Assembly: GCA_004560375.1 (NCBI GenBank)
Contig: SFVC01000002.1
Span: 1 to 64,000 of the forward strand
Length of the DNA: 64,000 nt
DNA from: a bacterium
GTDB taxonomy: Bacteria > Bacillota > Clostridia > Oscillospirales > Oscillospiraceae
Direction: 5' to 3'
Shown one piece after another: positions 17,001-24,823 of the stretch. Positions within the stretch are counted from its first letter, which is position 1. Every line of letters begins with the position of its first letter. The position numbers were made by a program, and so were the translations under genes. The notes below the pieces were generated by a model, which had not been told where the DNA came from, ran no database searches, and saw nothing but the letters and a program-made list of their open reading frames with translations.

Positions 17001-17694
17001 AGGCCTCCCGGTGCTGGAAGAAGATGTCGCCGTTCTCGTGGGAGCCGCGCATCACGGGGTGGTCGGGGTTCAGCGCCCGGGCGCGGAAGTCGTTGATGGC
17101 GTCCCAGTCCACCATCTCGGCCAGATCGTCATAGTCCCAGATGGCGATCTTCTGGATCTCGTGGGAGGTGCGGAAGCCGTCGAAGAAGTTGAGGAAGGGG
17201 ACGCGGCCCTTGATGGCGGCCAGATGGGCCACCGCGCCCAGATCCATGACCTCCTGGGGGTTGGACTCACACAGCATGGCGAAGCCGGTCTGGCGGCAGG
17301 CCATCACGTCGGAGTGGTCGCCGAAGATGTTCAGCGCGTGGCTGGCCACGGTGCGGGCGGATACATGGAACACCCCGGGCAGCAGCTCGCCGGCGATCTT
17401 GTACATATTGGGGATCATCAGCAGCAGGCCCTGGGAGGCGGTGTAGGTGGTGGTCAGGGCGCCGGCGGCCAGGGAGCCGTGGACGGTGCCGGCGGCGCCG
17501 GCCTCGGACTGCATCTCGATGACCTTCACGGGCTGGCCGAAGATGTTCTTCCGGCCGGCGGCGGCCCACTGGTCTACGTTGTCCGCCATGGGGCTGGACG
17601 GCGTGATGGGGTAGATGCCCGCCACCTCGGTAAAGGCGTAGGACACGTGGGCGGCGGCGGTGTTGCCGTCCATGGTTTTGAACTTGCGTGCCAT
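14023..17694 (-). CDS. nifJ: Pyruvate:ferredoxin (flavodoxin) oxidoreductase
   Basis: Single-chain PFOR, 1223 residues: oxidises pyruvate with CoA to acetyl-CoA and CO2, reducing ferredoxin, in the cytoplasm of anaerobes. Domain order: pyrimidine-binding domain at the N-terminus (YAFTEVAGIYPITPSS), the transketolase-like and gamma domains (KFWGLGGDGTVGANKNS near 430), two [4Fe-4S] ferredoxin motifs (CVQCNQCAYVCPHA and CMGCSVCVGICPTK, about 680-760), the CAGCAETAYA cysteines, and the TPP-binding domain with GGDGWAYDIGYGG and SNTGGQASKSS. The ATG at 17694 follows AAAGGAGG. Monocistronic between its promoter and the terminator at 13965. Confidence 0.98.
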   Translation of the reverse strand: MARKFKTMDGNTAAAHVSYAFTEVAGIYPITPSSPMADNVDQWAAAGRKNIFGQPVKVIEMQSEAGAAGTVHGSLAAGALTTTYTASQGLLLMIPNMYKIAGELLPGVFHVSARTVASHALNIFGDHSDVMACRQTGFAMLCESNPQEVMDLGAVAHLAAIKGRVPFLNFFDGFRTSHEIQKIAIWDYDDLAEMVDWDAINDFRARALNPDHPVMRGSHENGDIFFQHREACNKYYDAIPEMVEEYMGKVNAKLGTNYQLFNYYGAPDADRVIIAMGSICDVAEEVIDYLNAHGEKVGLIKVRLYRPWRADKLLAAIPATCKKIAVLDRTKEPGAQGEPLYLDVVTALANAGRNDISVIGGRYGLGSKDTPPASVFAVYEELTKAEQKRQFTIGIVDDVTNTSLEEKPSPNTAAKGTIEVKFWGLGGDGTVGANKNSIKIIGDHTDKYVQAYFQYDSKKTGGVTISHLRFGDEPIRAPYYINKADFVACHVPAYIVKGFPMVRDVKDGGTFLINCQWSDEELDKHMPAVAKRYVAEHNIQVYTINAIDLAIEIGMGKRTNTILQSAFFALSKVMPEAEAIGYMKDAATHSYLKKGQDVVDMNHKAIDIGATAFKKFNVPASWATAQDEDKGEKMEGRPELVEMVKDVMEPINRMDGDSLPVSAFVAHVDGTFQQGASAYEKRGVAVSVPAWNPDTCVQCNQCAYVCPHATIRPFALTEEEAKNAPDCAQIVDIKAGKGKGVYKYSLAVSPMDCMGCSVCVGICPTKSLSMVPLEQEAGRQPAFDYMVAKVAPKADMEGTGSVKDSQFKQPLLEFSGSCAGCAETAYARLVTQVCGDRMYISNATGCSSIWGGPAATSPYTVNKDGRGPAWANSLFEDNAEHGLGIHLGQKAIRNALADKTRALITVPNAVPELKEAAQKWLDTMDDGEANQEATKAYIAALEDALMTVDDLVAFAASPDAAKVFGDKLPQFQAHAKELKDSGAQFCDCEACTLAKAILDQKDYLNKKSVWIFGGDGWAYDIGYGGLDHVLASGEDVNIFVFDTEVYSNTGGQASKSSNFGQVAQFAAAGKQMPKKSLAEIVMQYGYVYVAQVAMGANPNQTLAAIREAEAYHGPSLIIGYSPCEMHSIKGGMANCQSEMKKAVACGYWNLFRYNPANKALGKNPFTLDSKAPAGGYQEFLLNEARYSSLTRSFPERADELFKKNEEAAMERWDHLQKLIELYK

Positions 17695-17762
17695 AGGCGT
17701 TTTCCTCCTTTTCATATGAGAAACCTGTACCCATACGGTTTCGCTACCGTTTCGCGGTAATC

Positions 17763-17791
17763 AGTCTATCATAGTTCCGGCCGGTTTGCAA
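17763..17791 (-). promoter_or_regulatory. Promoter of nifJ
   Basis: Minus strand TTGCAA, 17-base spacer, TAGACT. The leader that follows (17756-17730) can fold in two exclusive ways: TACCG-CGAAA-CGGTA or ACGGT-AGCGAA-ACCGT. Confidence 0.55.
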
Positions 17792-17887
17792 TTCCTAATT
17801 GTGTTTTTTTCGTCAATCTTTCTCACCGGGGCTCCCCTGTCTTTCCCTCCGCCGAACCCGCCGCTTCCCTGCTGCCCGGAAACGGCC

Positions 17888-19222
17888 TCAGCGGCACAGT
17901 TTCCCATACAGCCCGTCAATCTTCTGCTTGATCTCCGCCGGCTTCAGATACTTCAGCAGATAGCCCGCCGGCTTCAGGGCCAGCAGGGCCCGCACCGCCT
18001 CCGGCTCGCTGTGGCCGGTGAGGAAGATCACCGGGATGCCGTCAAAGGACTCCTCCGAGCGCAGCATCTCCAGCGTCTGCCGCCCGTCGCACACCGGCAT
18101 CTCATAATCCAGCAGCACCATGTCCGGCCTGTCCAGGGAGATGGCCCGGATGGCCGCCACGCCGGATTCCGCCAGCGACACCTCGTAGTCCTCCTCCAGC
18201 AGCTTCCGCATGGCCTCCCGCAGGGTGGCGGAATCGTCCACCACCAGCACCTTGGGCTTGTTGGCGTCCTTCTCCCGGTCGGCCAGGTAGCGCTCCACCT
18301 CCTCGATGGCGTTGTCCACCTGGATGGGGGTGACGGTGACGCTCTCCTCCTGGGCGGGGGAGATGGCGCAGTAGGCGAAGTACCCCTTCCCGGTGTTGAA
18401 CAGCAGGCTCACCTGGGGCTTCTTGGTCTGGAACACCCGCTGAAGCTGCTCGTAGGACAGCAGGCTCTCCGCCTTGAATTTCCGGGGGCTGTCCGGGAAG
18501 AAGCTCAGCACCTGCTCCACAAACTGCCGGGCGGTGTACCGGACGGCGTTGATCAGCATCAGATCCAGCTTGCTGGTCTGCAGACCCAGGATGCGCCCCA
18601 CGGTGCTCACCATCAGCTTTTCCTCCAGGGCCAGAATGACCTCCTGGCTTTTCTTCCCCTCCTCATAAACCAGCCGGTAGTAGACCCCCTGGCCGAACCG
18701 CTCCCCGGCGTAGGTGTCGCTCACCAGCTCCGACTCCAGCTGGAACATATCGAACAGCAGCTGGGTGATGATCTTGGTCAGGGCGGCCATCTTGTCCTTG
18801 GAGAGCAGGTTTCCCCATTTGCTGGTGCCGGAGCCCACAATGGCCTGATCCTCCGTGAGGGTATGGCCGATGAGCCAGCCGGAGCACACCCCCAGGAAGT
18901 GCTTCACCGCGTCGGGGCTGTAGTCTGTCTCGACGAGCTCCCGCTCCAGGGCGGGGAGGGTGCCGTCCCGGAAGCTCCGGTGGAGCTTCCGGTGGGTCTC
19001 CAGCCCCGGGTAGCCGATGGAGGCCATATACTCCTCCTCCTCGTCAAAATGCTTGACCGCATGGGCCTTGAAATACTTGATCCCCTCCTGGCTGGCCCAC
19101 TGGCCCTTGTCGTCGTCGTAGGCCAGCAGCCGGTTGATAATCTTAAACAGGCGCTGGTGCTCCTGGTCGATCACCTCCACCCCGATATTATAGCTATCCT
19201 GCCACACCATCTGTTCTTCCAT
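17888..19222 (-). CDS. Bacteriohemerythrin - CheX-like - response-regulator fusion
   Basis: 444-residue cytoplasmic signalling protein in three parts. Residues 1-135 are a hemerythrin domain with di-iron ligand candidates in DQEHQRLF, HAVKHFDEEEEY, HRKLHRSF and IGHTLTEDQ, able to bind O2. The middle (about 145-300) is not a standard domain; its pattern resembles a CheX/CheC-like fold without a clear ExxN phosphatase motif. Residues about 320-444 are a receiver domain with VLVVDDS, the phospho-acceptor in MVLLDYEMP, and FLTGH. An oxygen-sensing receiver or scavenger role is inferred. It stands alone, between the divergently controlled nifJ and a zinc-ribbon gene. Confidence 0.85.
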   Translation of the reverse strand: MEEQMVWQDSYNIGVEVIDQEHQRLFKIINRLLAYDDDKGQWASQEGIKYFKAHAVKHFDEEEEYMASIGYPGLETHRKLHRSFRDGTLPALERELVETDYSPDAVKHFLGVCSGWLIGHTLTEDQAIVGSGTSKWGNLLSKDKMAALTKIITQLLFDMFQLESELVSDTYAGERFGQGVYYRLVYEEGKKSQEVILALEEKLMVSTVGRILGLQTSKLDLMLINAVRYTARQFVEQVLSFFPDSPRKFKAESLLSYEQLQRVFQTKKPQVSLLFNTGKGYFAYCAISPAQEESVTVTPIQVDNAIEEVERYLADREKDANKPKVLVVDDSATLREAMRKLLEEDYEVSLAESGVAAIRAISLDRPDMVLLDYEMPVCDGRQTLEMLRSEESFDGIPVIFLTGHSEPEAVRALLALKPAGYLLKYLKPAEIKQKIDGLYGKLCR

Positions 19223-19435
19223 GGAACCCCTCTCCTTTGCCCCAGAAATACTCCCCCTCCGGAGGGAGCCTTATTATATTTTATTGTACCACACCCCCCT
19301 CCTTCCGTCCATAAAAAAATATTCGTTCCGGCAGAATTTCATGAAACAACCCCAGGGGGCGGCGTCTCTCCTCCGGGGCGGCGCAATTTTGTGCAAGCCG
19401 TCAGCTCCTCCTGCCCGGCCATCCGGATCGGGCGC

Positions 19436-19463
19436 AAAAAGGGCGACCCTCTGAGGGCCGCCC
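19436..19463 (-). terminator. Terminator of the zinc-ribbon gene
   Basis: GGGCGACCCTC/GAGGGCCGCCC stem (one mismatch), followed on the minus strand by TTTTT; it lies four bases beyond the stop at 19468. Confidence 0.8.
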
Positions 19464-19467
19464 TCCG

Positions 19468-19992
19468 TCACGTCCTGTCAACCCCGCCTGCCGCGCCCTG
19501 AAGGCGGGCAGCCACAAAGTCATACAGCTTTACCTTAAATGTCCCGTTCTCGTTCAGCGCCCCGAAGATGCGGTTGACCTGATCCCGCCGGGCCTCGCCC
19601 GCCCGGGCGGGCAGGCGCACCGGCAGAAGGAACTGGCTTGTCCCGCCCCCCACCAGCCGCGCCCATACATTGGCGATGAGCTCGCTGCGGTCGGCGGAGC
19701 TCTCGCCGTATTCCACCAGCACGTCCACCATCATCCCGCTGTCGATCTGCAGGGCGGTGGCGGGCAGCTTGAAGGCAAAGCTGTTGAGCATGGAGATCTC
19801 CGTTTCCACCAGATTGGGGAACCGGGGTTCCGCCTCCCGCCCGTCCCGGATCAGCCCTGCCACCTGTGAGACAAATTCGCTCTGTTCAACCGCATTCGCG
19901 GACCTGACCATGCGCCCCCCGCAATCGGGGCACCGATCCTGCGCTTCGGCCCTGCTGAATAGGTAGCCGCAGTTTTCACAGACGTACACCAT
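19468..19992 (-). CDS. Uncharacterised protein with N-terminal zinc ribbon
   Basis: 174 residues. The N-terminus has two CxxC knuckles, CENCGYLF and CPDCGG, as in rubredoxin-like zinc ribbons; the rest (about 45-174) is a mixed domain I do not recognise. The ATG at 19992 is chosen because it lies about 10 bases after the predicted transcription start and directly after the weak site GGTGATC; the frame is open upstream but that part overlaps the promoter. Neighbours (hemerythrin protein, PilZ protein) do not reveal its role. Confidence 0.75.
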   Translation of the reverse strand: MVYVCENCGYLFSRAEAQDRCPDCGGRMVRSANAVEQSEFVSQVAGLIRDGREAEPRFPNLVETEISMLNSFAFKLPATALQIDSGMMVDVLVEYGESSADRSELIANVWARLVGGGTSQFLLPVRLPARAGEARRDQVNRIFGALNENGTFKVKLYDFVAARLQGAAGGVDRT

Positions 19993-20008
19993 TTCGATCA
20001 CCGGTTTT

Positions 20009-20037
20009 ATTATAGCAAGTTCCCGCCTTCGTTTCAA
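20009..20037 (-). promoter_or_regulatory. Promoter of the zinc-ribbon gene
   Basis: Minus strand TTGAAA, 17-base spacer, TATAAT. The predicted start point leaves a leader of only about 10 bases. Confidence 0.75.
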
Positions 20038-20147
20038 GGGGCACATTTTAAGAAAGCGCCCCCTATTTTTTGTACAAATTATACAAAATAAAGCGGACGG
20101 CCTCGGCTTCAAACCAGCGTTTTACCCTATTTTGGAAAATATTTATC

Positions 20148-20182
20148 AAAAGGCCGCCCCCATCTGCCGGGGGCGGCCTTTT
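20148..20182 (-). terminator. Terminator of the PilZ gene
   Basis: AAAAGGCCGCCCCC/GGGGGCGGCCTTTT, 14-bp perfect stem with T tracts on both strands, starting 17 bases after the PilZ stop. Confidence 0.9.
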
Positions 20183-20198
20183 GTCCTTCTATTTCAAC

Positions 20199-20927
20199 TC
20201 ACCAGTGTCCGGTGTCGTCGCTCCGCCGCCGGGGAACCACGTTGCCCACCTGGACGTTATACAGCGTCCGGGTCAGCTCGGTGAGCTCCGACTCCTTGAG
20301 CTGGGCAAACAGGAAGCCATACCGGAACTTGCCCGGCTGGTACTCCACCACCCGGATGATCTCCCCTGTGAACTCCATGGGCGCATAATCCCTCAGCTTT
20401 ACCCACAGCTTCAGCACCTCGTCCTCCGCGTGGAGGAATTCCGACTCGATGCAGGCCCCGCCGGTGCTGATGTCCACCAAAACGCACTCCTCCGGATTGC
20501 TCCTGGTCTCGTCGGTGGGGTAGTACAGCGCCGCCGGGCCGTTCACGTGGAGCCGGAAGTTCTGCCGGTGCTCCGGGATGGGCCGCACCTTCAGATCCTT
20601 CACCCGGCACACCAGCCGGGTGGACTCCTGGACGGTGCCCTTCAGGATGAACTGGTTCATCTGCTCGTCAAAGCCCCGGATCAGCACCGACGCGCCCATC
20701 TCCTGGGTCTTAAACGACAGCCCCCCGGGAAGCCGCTCCAGCGTCAGGGTCGAATCGCCCCCCGCGTAGCCGGTGATCCGCCCCGTCAGGAGCACCTGGC
20801 CCTCCGGCGTCTCCACCGTCAGGCTCATGCCGTTGTGGAGATCCGGCAGTGCGCCGGAATCCTCCTCCAGATCGTCCTCGTACTCGTAGTCGTAGTCCCG
20901 CCCCAGCAGATGGGAGAAAAAACCCAT
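20199..20927 (-). CDS. PilZ-domain (c-di-GMP receptor) protein, YcgR-like
   Basis: 242 residues. The N-terminal half resembles the YcgR/FlgZ beta-barrel; the C-terminal half is PilZ with the c-di-GMP contacts RQNFR (R-x3-R) and DISTGG (D-x-S-x-x-G). It should bind cyclic di-GMP and alter a partner's activity; the partner is unknown. The ATG at 20927 follows AAAGGGGTGG. Monocistronic with its own promoter and terminator. No flagellar gene is in the window, so the usual motor-brake role cannot be assumed. Confidence 0.88.
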   Translation of the reverse strand: MGFFSHLLGRDYDYEYEDDLEEDSGALPDLHNGMSLTVETPEGQVLLTGRITGYAGGDSTLTLERLPGGLSFKTQEMGASVLIRGFDEQMNQFILKGTVQESTRLVCRVKDLKVRPIPEHRQNFRLHVNGPAALYYPTDETRSNPEECVLVDISTGGACIESEFLHAEDEVLKLWVKLRDYAPMEFTGEIIRVVEYQPGKFRYGFLFAQLKESELTELTRTLYNVQVGNVVPRRRSDDTGHW

Positions 20928-20983
20928 GTCAGCCACCCCTTTTGGGATCCCCAGGCAGGGATCAAAGTTTTGTACTCTCCCAG

Positions 20984-21013
20984 ATTATAAACAATCGGGG
21001 GCGCATATGTCAA
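20984..21013 (-). promoter_or_regulatory. Promoter of the PilZ gene
   Basis: Minus strand TTGACA, 18-base spacer, TATAAT. It overlaps the last codon of the upstream Na/Pi transporter gene. Confidence 0.75.
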
Positions 21014-22779
21014 GACCCATCACTGCCCGCAGGCGTGGTGAGGTACTTCTCCCGGTAGCTGGCCAGCCACCGGCGGAACTCGGGCTGATCGCCCTGCCGC
21101 ACGTCCCGGGTATAGTCGTGGAACTGCAAGTCCTCATACCGCAGCTCCAGCACCGCCAGGGCCACGTTGGAGCAGTGGGCGGCCACCCGCTCGAAGTCGG
21201 TGATCAGATCGTTGAACACGAAGCCCACCTCCAGCGTACACGTGCCGCTCTGCAGCCGCCGGATGTGCCGCAGCTTCATGCCCTCCAGCATATCGCTGAT
21301 GACCTCCTCCAGCGGCTCCACCCGGCCGGCCAGCGCCATGTCCTCCTGGGCCAGGGCCTGCTGGGCCAGGAAAACGATCTCCCGCACCGCGTTCACCGCC
21401 CGGTTGAGATCCGCCACTCCGTCGCCGGAAAAGTTCAGCTCCTTGTCGGTGATCTCCTTGGCCAGCTCCGCGATGTGCACCGCATGGTCGGAGATGCGCT
21501 CCAGATCCGTCAGGCAGTGGAGGTAGTGGGAGCTGATGATGGTCTGCTGCTGATCCAGGCCCCGGCTGTTCAGGTGGAACAGGTAGGAGCCAATCCGATC
21601 CTCATATCGATCCACCACGTTCTCCCGGCCCATGATCTTCTCATACTTCTCCGGGTTGAAGGCGCTGAACAGATCCATCGAGCGGTTCAGGTTCTTGAAG
21701 GAGGCGGCGGCCATCCGCTCCACCGTCCGGCCGCACTGCTCCAGGGCCAGGGGCGGATAGTTCAGGAACCGCTCATCCAACAGGTTCTCCTGGAACTCCT
21801 CGTCCTCCTCGGAGCCGCTGTCCCGCACCGTCAGCACCGCCAGCCGCACCAGCAGCCCGGTGAAGGGGAGCTGCACCAGAGTGGCGGCCACCTTGAATAC
21901 CGTGTTGAAAACGGCGATTCCGAAAGGGTTGGCGGCCTGGGTCATAAAGTTCATCGGCACAAAGGCGTGGATCAGGTAGAAGGGGATCAGGAACAGGGCG
22001 GATCCCACAATATTAAAATATAAGTAGATGACGGCGGTGCGCTTGCCGTTGGGGTTGGCCCCGATGGCGGACAGCAGCACCGGCACGCAGGCGCCGATAC
22101 ACATACCCAGCACCATGGGCACCGCCACCTCATAGCTGATGGCCCCGGTGACGGACAGGGCCTGCAAAATGCCGATGGAGGCGGAAGAGGACTGGATCAC
22201 GGCGGTGACGATGAGACCGATGATCAGGGACACCACCGGGTGGGAGGCCGCGGAGATGAACTGCAAAAACGCCTGGTTGGTACGCAGGGGATCCATGGCG
22301 GAGCTCATGGCCTGCATCCCGCTCATCAGGACGGAAAAGGCCAGCAGGATCAGGCCCACGTTCTTTTTGGCCTGCTTCCGGCAGAAGAAAAACAGCACAA
22401 TGCCCACAAAGGCCACGGCGGCAAAGACGGTGGCGGAGGTAAAGCCGCCCCCTCCCTCCACGTCGGCCAGGGTGAGGATCCAGCCGGTGGCGGTGGTGCC
22501 GATGTTGGCCCCCATGACGATGCCCACCGCGTTGGACAGCTGCATGATGCCCGCGTTGACAAAGCCCACCACCATCACCGTGGTGGCGGAAGAGGACTGG
22601 ATCACCGCCGTCACCAGCGCGCCCAGCAGCACCCCCTTCACGGGGTTGGAGGTCAGTCTGCCCAAAATGGTTTCCAGGCGGCTGCCCGCCACCTTTTTCA
22701 GCCCGTCCCCCAACAGGCTCATGCCGAACAGGAAAAAGGCCAGCCCGCCCAGCAGCGAGATCACGTCCGCAATGCCCAT
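21010..22779 (-). CDS. Na+/phosphate cotransporter family protein with PhoU-like C-terminus
   Basis: Membrane protein of about 589 residues. The N-terminal 340 residues contain the two inverted repeats of the NptA/PNaS family, each with the QSSSA signature (TAVIQSSSATT and TAVIQSSSASI), embedded in about eight to nine helices. Residues about 360-580 are helical and PhoU-like (LERISDHAVHIAELAKEI). Expected to import phosphate with sodium and to couple to phosphate signalling. The ATG at 22779 begins the hydrophobic domain; codons further 5' have no better ribosome site. Confidence 0.9.
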   Translation of the reverse strand: MGIADVISLLGGLAFFLFGMSLLGDGLKKVAGSRLETILGRLTSNPVKGVLLGALVTAVIQSSSATTVMVVGFVNAGIMQLSNAVGIVMGANIGTTATGWILTLADVEGGGGFTSATVFAAVAFVGIVLFFFCRKQAKKNVGLILLAFSVLMSGMQAMSSAMDPLRTNQAFLQFISAASHPVVSLIIGLIVTAVIQSSSASIGILQALSVTGAISYEVAVPMVLGMCIGACVPVLLSAIGANPNGKRTAVIYLYFNIVGSALFLIPFYLIHAFVPMNFMTQAANPFGIAVFNTVFKVAATLVQLPFTGLLVRLAVLTVRDSGSEEDEEFQENLLDERFLNYPPLALEQCGRTVERMAAASFKNLNRSMDLFSAFNPEKYEKIMGRENVVDRYEDRIGSYLFHLNSRGLDQQQTIISSHYLHCLTDLERISDHAVHIAELAKEITDKELNFSGDGVADLNRAVNAVREIVFLAQQALAQEDMALAGRVEPLEEVISDMLEGMKLRHIRRLQSGTCTLEVGFVFNDLITDFERVAAHCSNVALAVLELRYEDLQFHDYTRDVRQGDQPEFRRWLASYREKYLTTPAGSDGS

Positions 22780-23066
22780 ACGCTCGTTCCATCCCTTCCC
22801 GGCGGCCTGCGCCGCCCCATGGTGCGTCACTTCCGGCATCTGTTTTTACACTCCGCCGCAGGCCGCGGCGGACGTTGCCATTATAGCATATCCCACCCCC
22901 AATTTCCCAGCGTTTTTAGAAATTCTATATACTGTCGGGTTTCACCGGTCGAACCCGGGAGAATTTTGGTGGAAACGGAAAAAGCGGGGTCGGAATTCTC
23001 CCCCGGACGGTTTTCCCGGTAGGGGTTCCGCGCCACCGGCGCGATTCCAAAATCTTCGCAAACCGG

Positions 23067-23095
23067 TGGACAAGTCCGCCGGATTATGCTACACT
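23067..23095 (+). promoter_or_regulatory. Promoter of the DUF4352 lipoprotein gene
   Basis: TGGACA, 17-base spacer, TACACT. It lies in the roughly 400-base gap between the divergent Na/Pi transporter and the lipoprotein. The rest of that gap holds a small GC-rich inverted repeat near 22852-22872, a TATAAT on the minus strand near 22880 that may serve the transporter, and no gene. Confidence 0.6.
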
Positions 23096-23179
23096 TCACT
23101 CACGCAGCTTTCCGGGGCGCAGCGCGCGCGTCTCCCCGCCGGCGGCCCATGTACAGTTGAGAAAAAGAGGTGCGTGTTC

Positions 23180-23740
23180 ATGAGACGGCTGGCTTCCCTC
23201 CTTCTGGCCCTGGCTGTGGCCCTGTCCCTGCCCGCCTGCGGTCAGAGCGGGCTGGATCTCAGCCCCGGCGGCGGGGACGACGGTGAACCCGGCCTGAAGC
23301 AGGGCCTTCCGGGCGACACCCTGTCCACCCAGTGGTTTGACTTTACCGTGGACGGCGCCTACAGCTGCGCCCGGTACGGCAGCTATACCGCCGCTGACGG
23401 GAACAAGCTGGTGGTGGCCACCCTCACCCTGAAAAATACCTTCGGCAACCCGGTGGATATGTGGGGAGACGATTTCGCCATCCTTTGGGACGATCCGGAT
23501 CAGGACGGCGGCGCCGCCCCCGCCCTCCCGGAAGGGATCAGCGGCGAGCAGTTCCCCGACGAGTATGTCCTGGAGATCGATGAGATCAGGACAGGCCAGG
23601 CGGTCTACGAGGTGCCCCAGGACTTCCGGGACTTCACCCTCGCCTTCCAGGAGATCTTTGAGGACACCGAAAATCCCGACAATCTGGACGGCGTCGAGGG
23701 GGACACCTTCCTCGTCTCCTTCACCGCTGAGGAAAAATAA
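23180..23740 (+). CDS. DUF4352-type lipoprotein
   Basis: 186 residues. Signal peptide with basic start MRRLAS, hydrophobic core and lipobox LPAC at residues 17-20, so it is a membrane-anchored extracytoplasmic protein. The mature part has the immunoglobulin-like DUF4352 pattern (LVVATLTLKNTFGNPVDMW). Such proteins are common in Firmicutes and their exact role is unknown. Own promoter and a terminator directly behind. Confidence 0.8.
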   Translation: MRRLASLLLALAVALSLPACGQSGLDLSPGGGDDGEPGLKQGLPGDTLSTQWFDFTVDGAYSCARYGSYTAADGNKLVVATLTLKNTFGNPVDMWGDDFAILWDDPDQDGGAAPALPEGISGEQFPDEYVLEIDEIRTGQAVYEVPQDFRDFTLAFQEIFEDTENPDNLDGVEGDTFLVSFTAEEK

Positions 23741-23754
23741 ACCACCTGCGGAAG

Positions 23755-23775
23755 AGGGCCCTCCGGCCCTTTTTT
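23755..23775 (+). terminator. Terminator of the lipoprotein gene
   Basis: AGGGCC/GGCCCT stem, four-base loop, then six T residues. Confidence 0.8.
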
Positions 23776-23799
23776 GCCCCCTGATAAGGAGGAGTTCCC

Positions 23800-24564
23800 A
23801 TGCTGTTCGACACCCATGCCCACTACGACTCCCGCCAGTTCGACGCCGACCGGGACGCGGTGCTGTCCGCCCTGCCCGGCCAGGGGGTGGGGCTGGTGGT
23901 CAACCCGGGCTGCGACCTGGACAGCTCCCGCAAGGCCATTGAGATCGCCCAGCGTTACCCCTTCGTCTACGCCGCCGTGGGCGTCCACCCGGAGGACTGC
24001 GGCGGCTGGCGGGACGGCGACGTGGACGAACTGCGCGCGCTGGCCGCCCACCCTAAGGTAGTGGCCATCGGGGAGATCGGGCTGGACTATTACTGGAAGG
24101 ACAACCCCCGGGAACTCCAGCAGAAGGTGTTCCGGGCTCAGCTGGCCCTGGCGGAGGAGCTGGATCTGCCGGCCATCGTCCACGACCGGGAGGCCCACGG
24201 GGACAGCCTCGCCATCGTGCGGGAGTTCCCCAGGGTGCGGGGGGTGTTCCACTGTTTTTCCGGCAGCGCCGAGATGGCGAAAGAGCTGGTGGGCTTAGGC
24301 TGGATGATCTCCTTCACCGGGGTGCTCACCTACAAAAACGCCCGGAAAGCGGTGGAGGCCGCCCAGGCCGTCCCCCTGGAGCGGATCCTGATTGAGACGG
24401 ACAGCCCCTATATGGCCCCCGTCCCCCACCGGGGGGAGCGGAACCACTCCGGGCTGGTGCGCCACACCTGCGACAGGCTGGCGGAGATCCGGGGGATCTC
24501 TCCGCAGGAGTGCGAACGGATCACCTTTGAAGCCGGGGTTCATTTTTTCCAGATCCAGGAATAA
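23800..24564 (+). CDS. tatD: TatD-family metal-dependent deoxyribonuclease/hydrolase
   Basis: 254 residues. Metal-binding residues are seen in FDTHAHYD (residues 3-10), the Glu of AIGEIGLDYYW (about 92), HDREAH, FHCFSGS and ETDSPYMAP. TatD proteins are TIM-barrel nucleases (3'-5' exonuclease, DNA repair or nucleic-acid turnover). The start at 23800 follows AAGGAGGAG. Not obviously linked to its neighbours. Confidence 0.95.
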   Translation: MLFDTHAHYDSRQFDADRDAVLSALPGQGVGLVVNPGCDLDSSRKAIEIAQRYPFVYAAVGVHPEDCGGWRDGDVDELRALAAHPKVVAIGEIGLDYYWKDNPRELQQKVFRAQLALAEELDLPAIVHDREAHGDSLAIVREFPRVRGVFHCFSGSAEMAKELVGLGWMISFTGVLTYKNARKAVEAAQAVPLERILIETDSPYMAPVPHRGERNHSGLVRHTCDRLAEIRGISPQECERITFEAGVHFFQIQE

Positions 24565-24657
24565 GTGGCGGGGTTTGCAGTTTTTGTCAGAACATGGCGG
24601 TTTTCGGGAAAATATGTCCAAAAATGCGAAAATTTATTCCACGATTTTTAATTTCAC

Positions 24658-24676
24658 AGAATTTTATGAAAATTCT
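24658..24676. promoter_or_regulatory. Palindrome abutting the cold-shock promoter
   Basis: AGAATTTTATGAAAATTCT, 8-base perfect arms, one base before the -35 box of the csp gene. Operator or AT-rich UP-like element. Confidence 0.4.
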
Positions 24677-24677
24677 C

Positions 24678-24706
24678 TTGACATTCTTTCCCCCCAATGC
24701 TATAGT
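24678..24706 (+). promoter_or_regulatory. Promoter of the cold-shock gene
   Basis: TTGACA, 17-base spacer, TATAGT: near consensus. The predicted leader is about 110 bases, long for a small gene. Confidence 0.85.
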
Positions 24707-24738
24707 GATAGTGGTTTTTGATGTATGAACTGACCTGT

Positions 24739-24771
24739 GTCCGCCCCTTCGTACATACGAAAGGGGCGGAC
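24739..24771 (+). promoter_or_regulatory. Stable hairpin in the csp leader
   Basis: GTCCGCCCCTT/AAGGGGCGGAC with an inner CGTA/TACG extension and one bulged A. It ends 42 bases before the ribosome site. Possible temperature-responsive or attenuating structure. Confidence 0.5.
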
Positions 24772-24823
24772 TTTATTCATCCATCTTCAAAGCGATTTTT
24801 TACAAATAAGGAGGAAACAGGAA

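Noticed and set aside
14014..17760. A very long open frame on the strand opposite nifJ
   Set aside because: It is an artefact of GC-rich third codon positions. Its text is rich in Gly, His, Leu and Gln without domains, and nifJ is certain. The same holds for other long antisense frames (for example opposite argS, arcA, pot and GH112).
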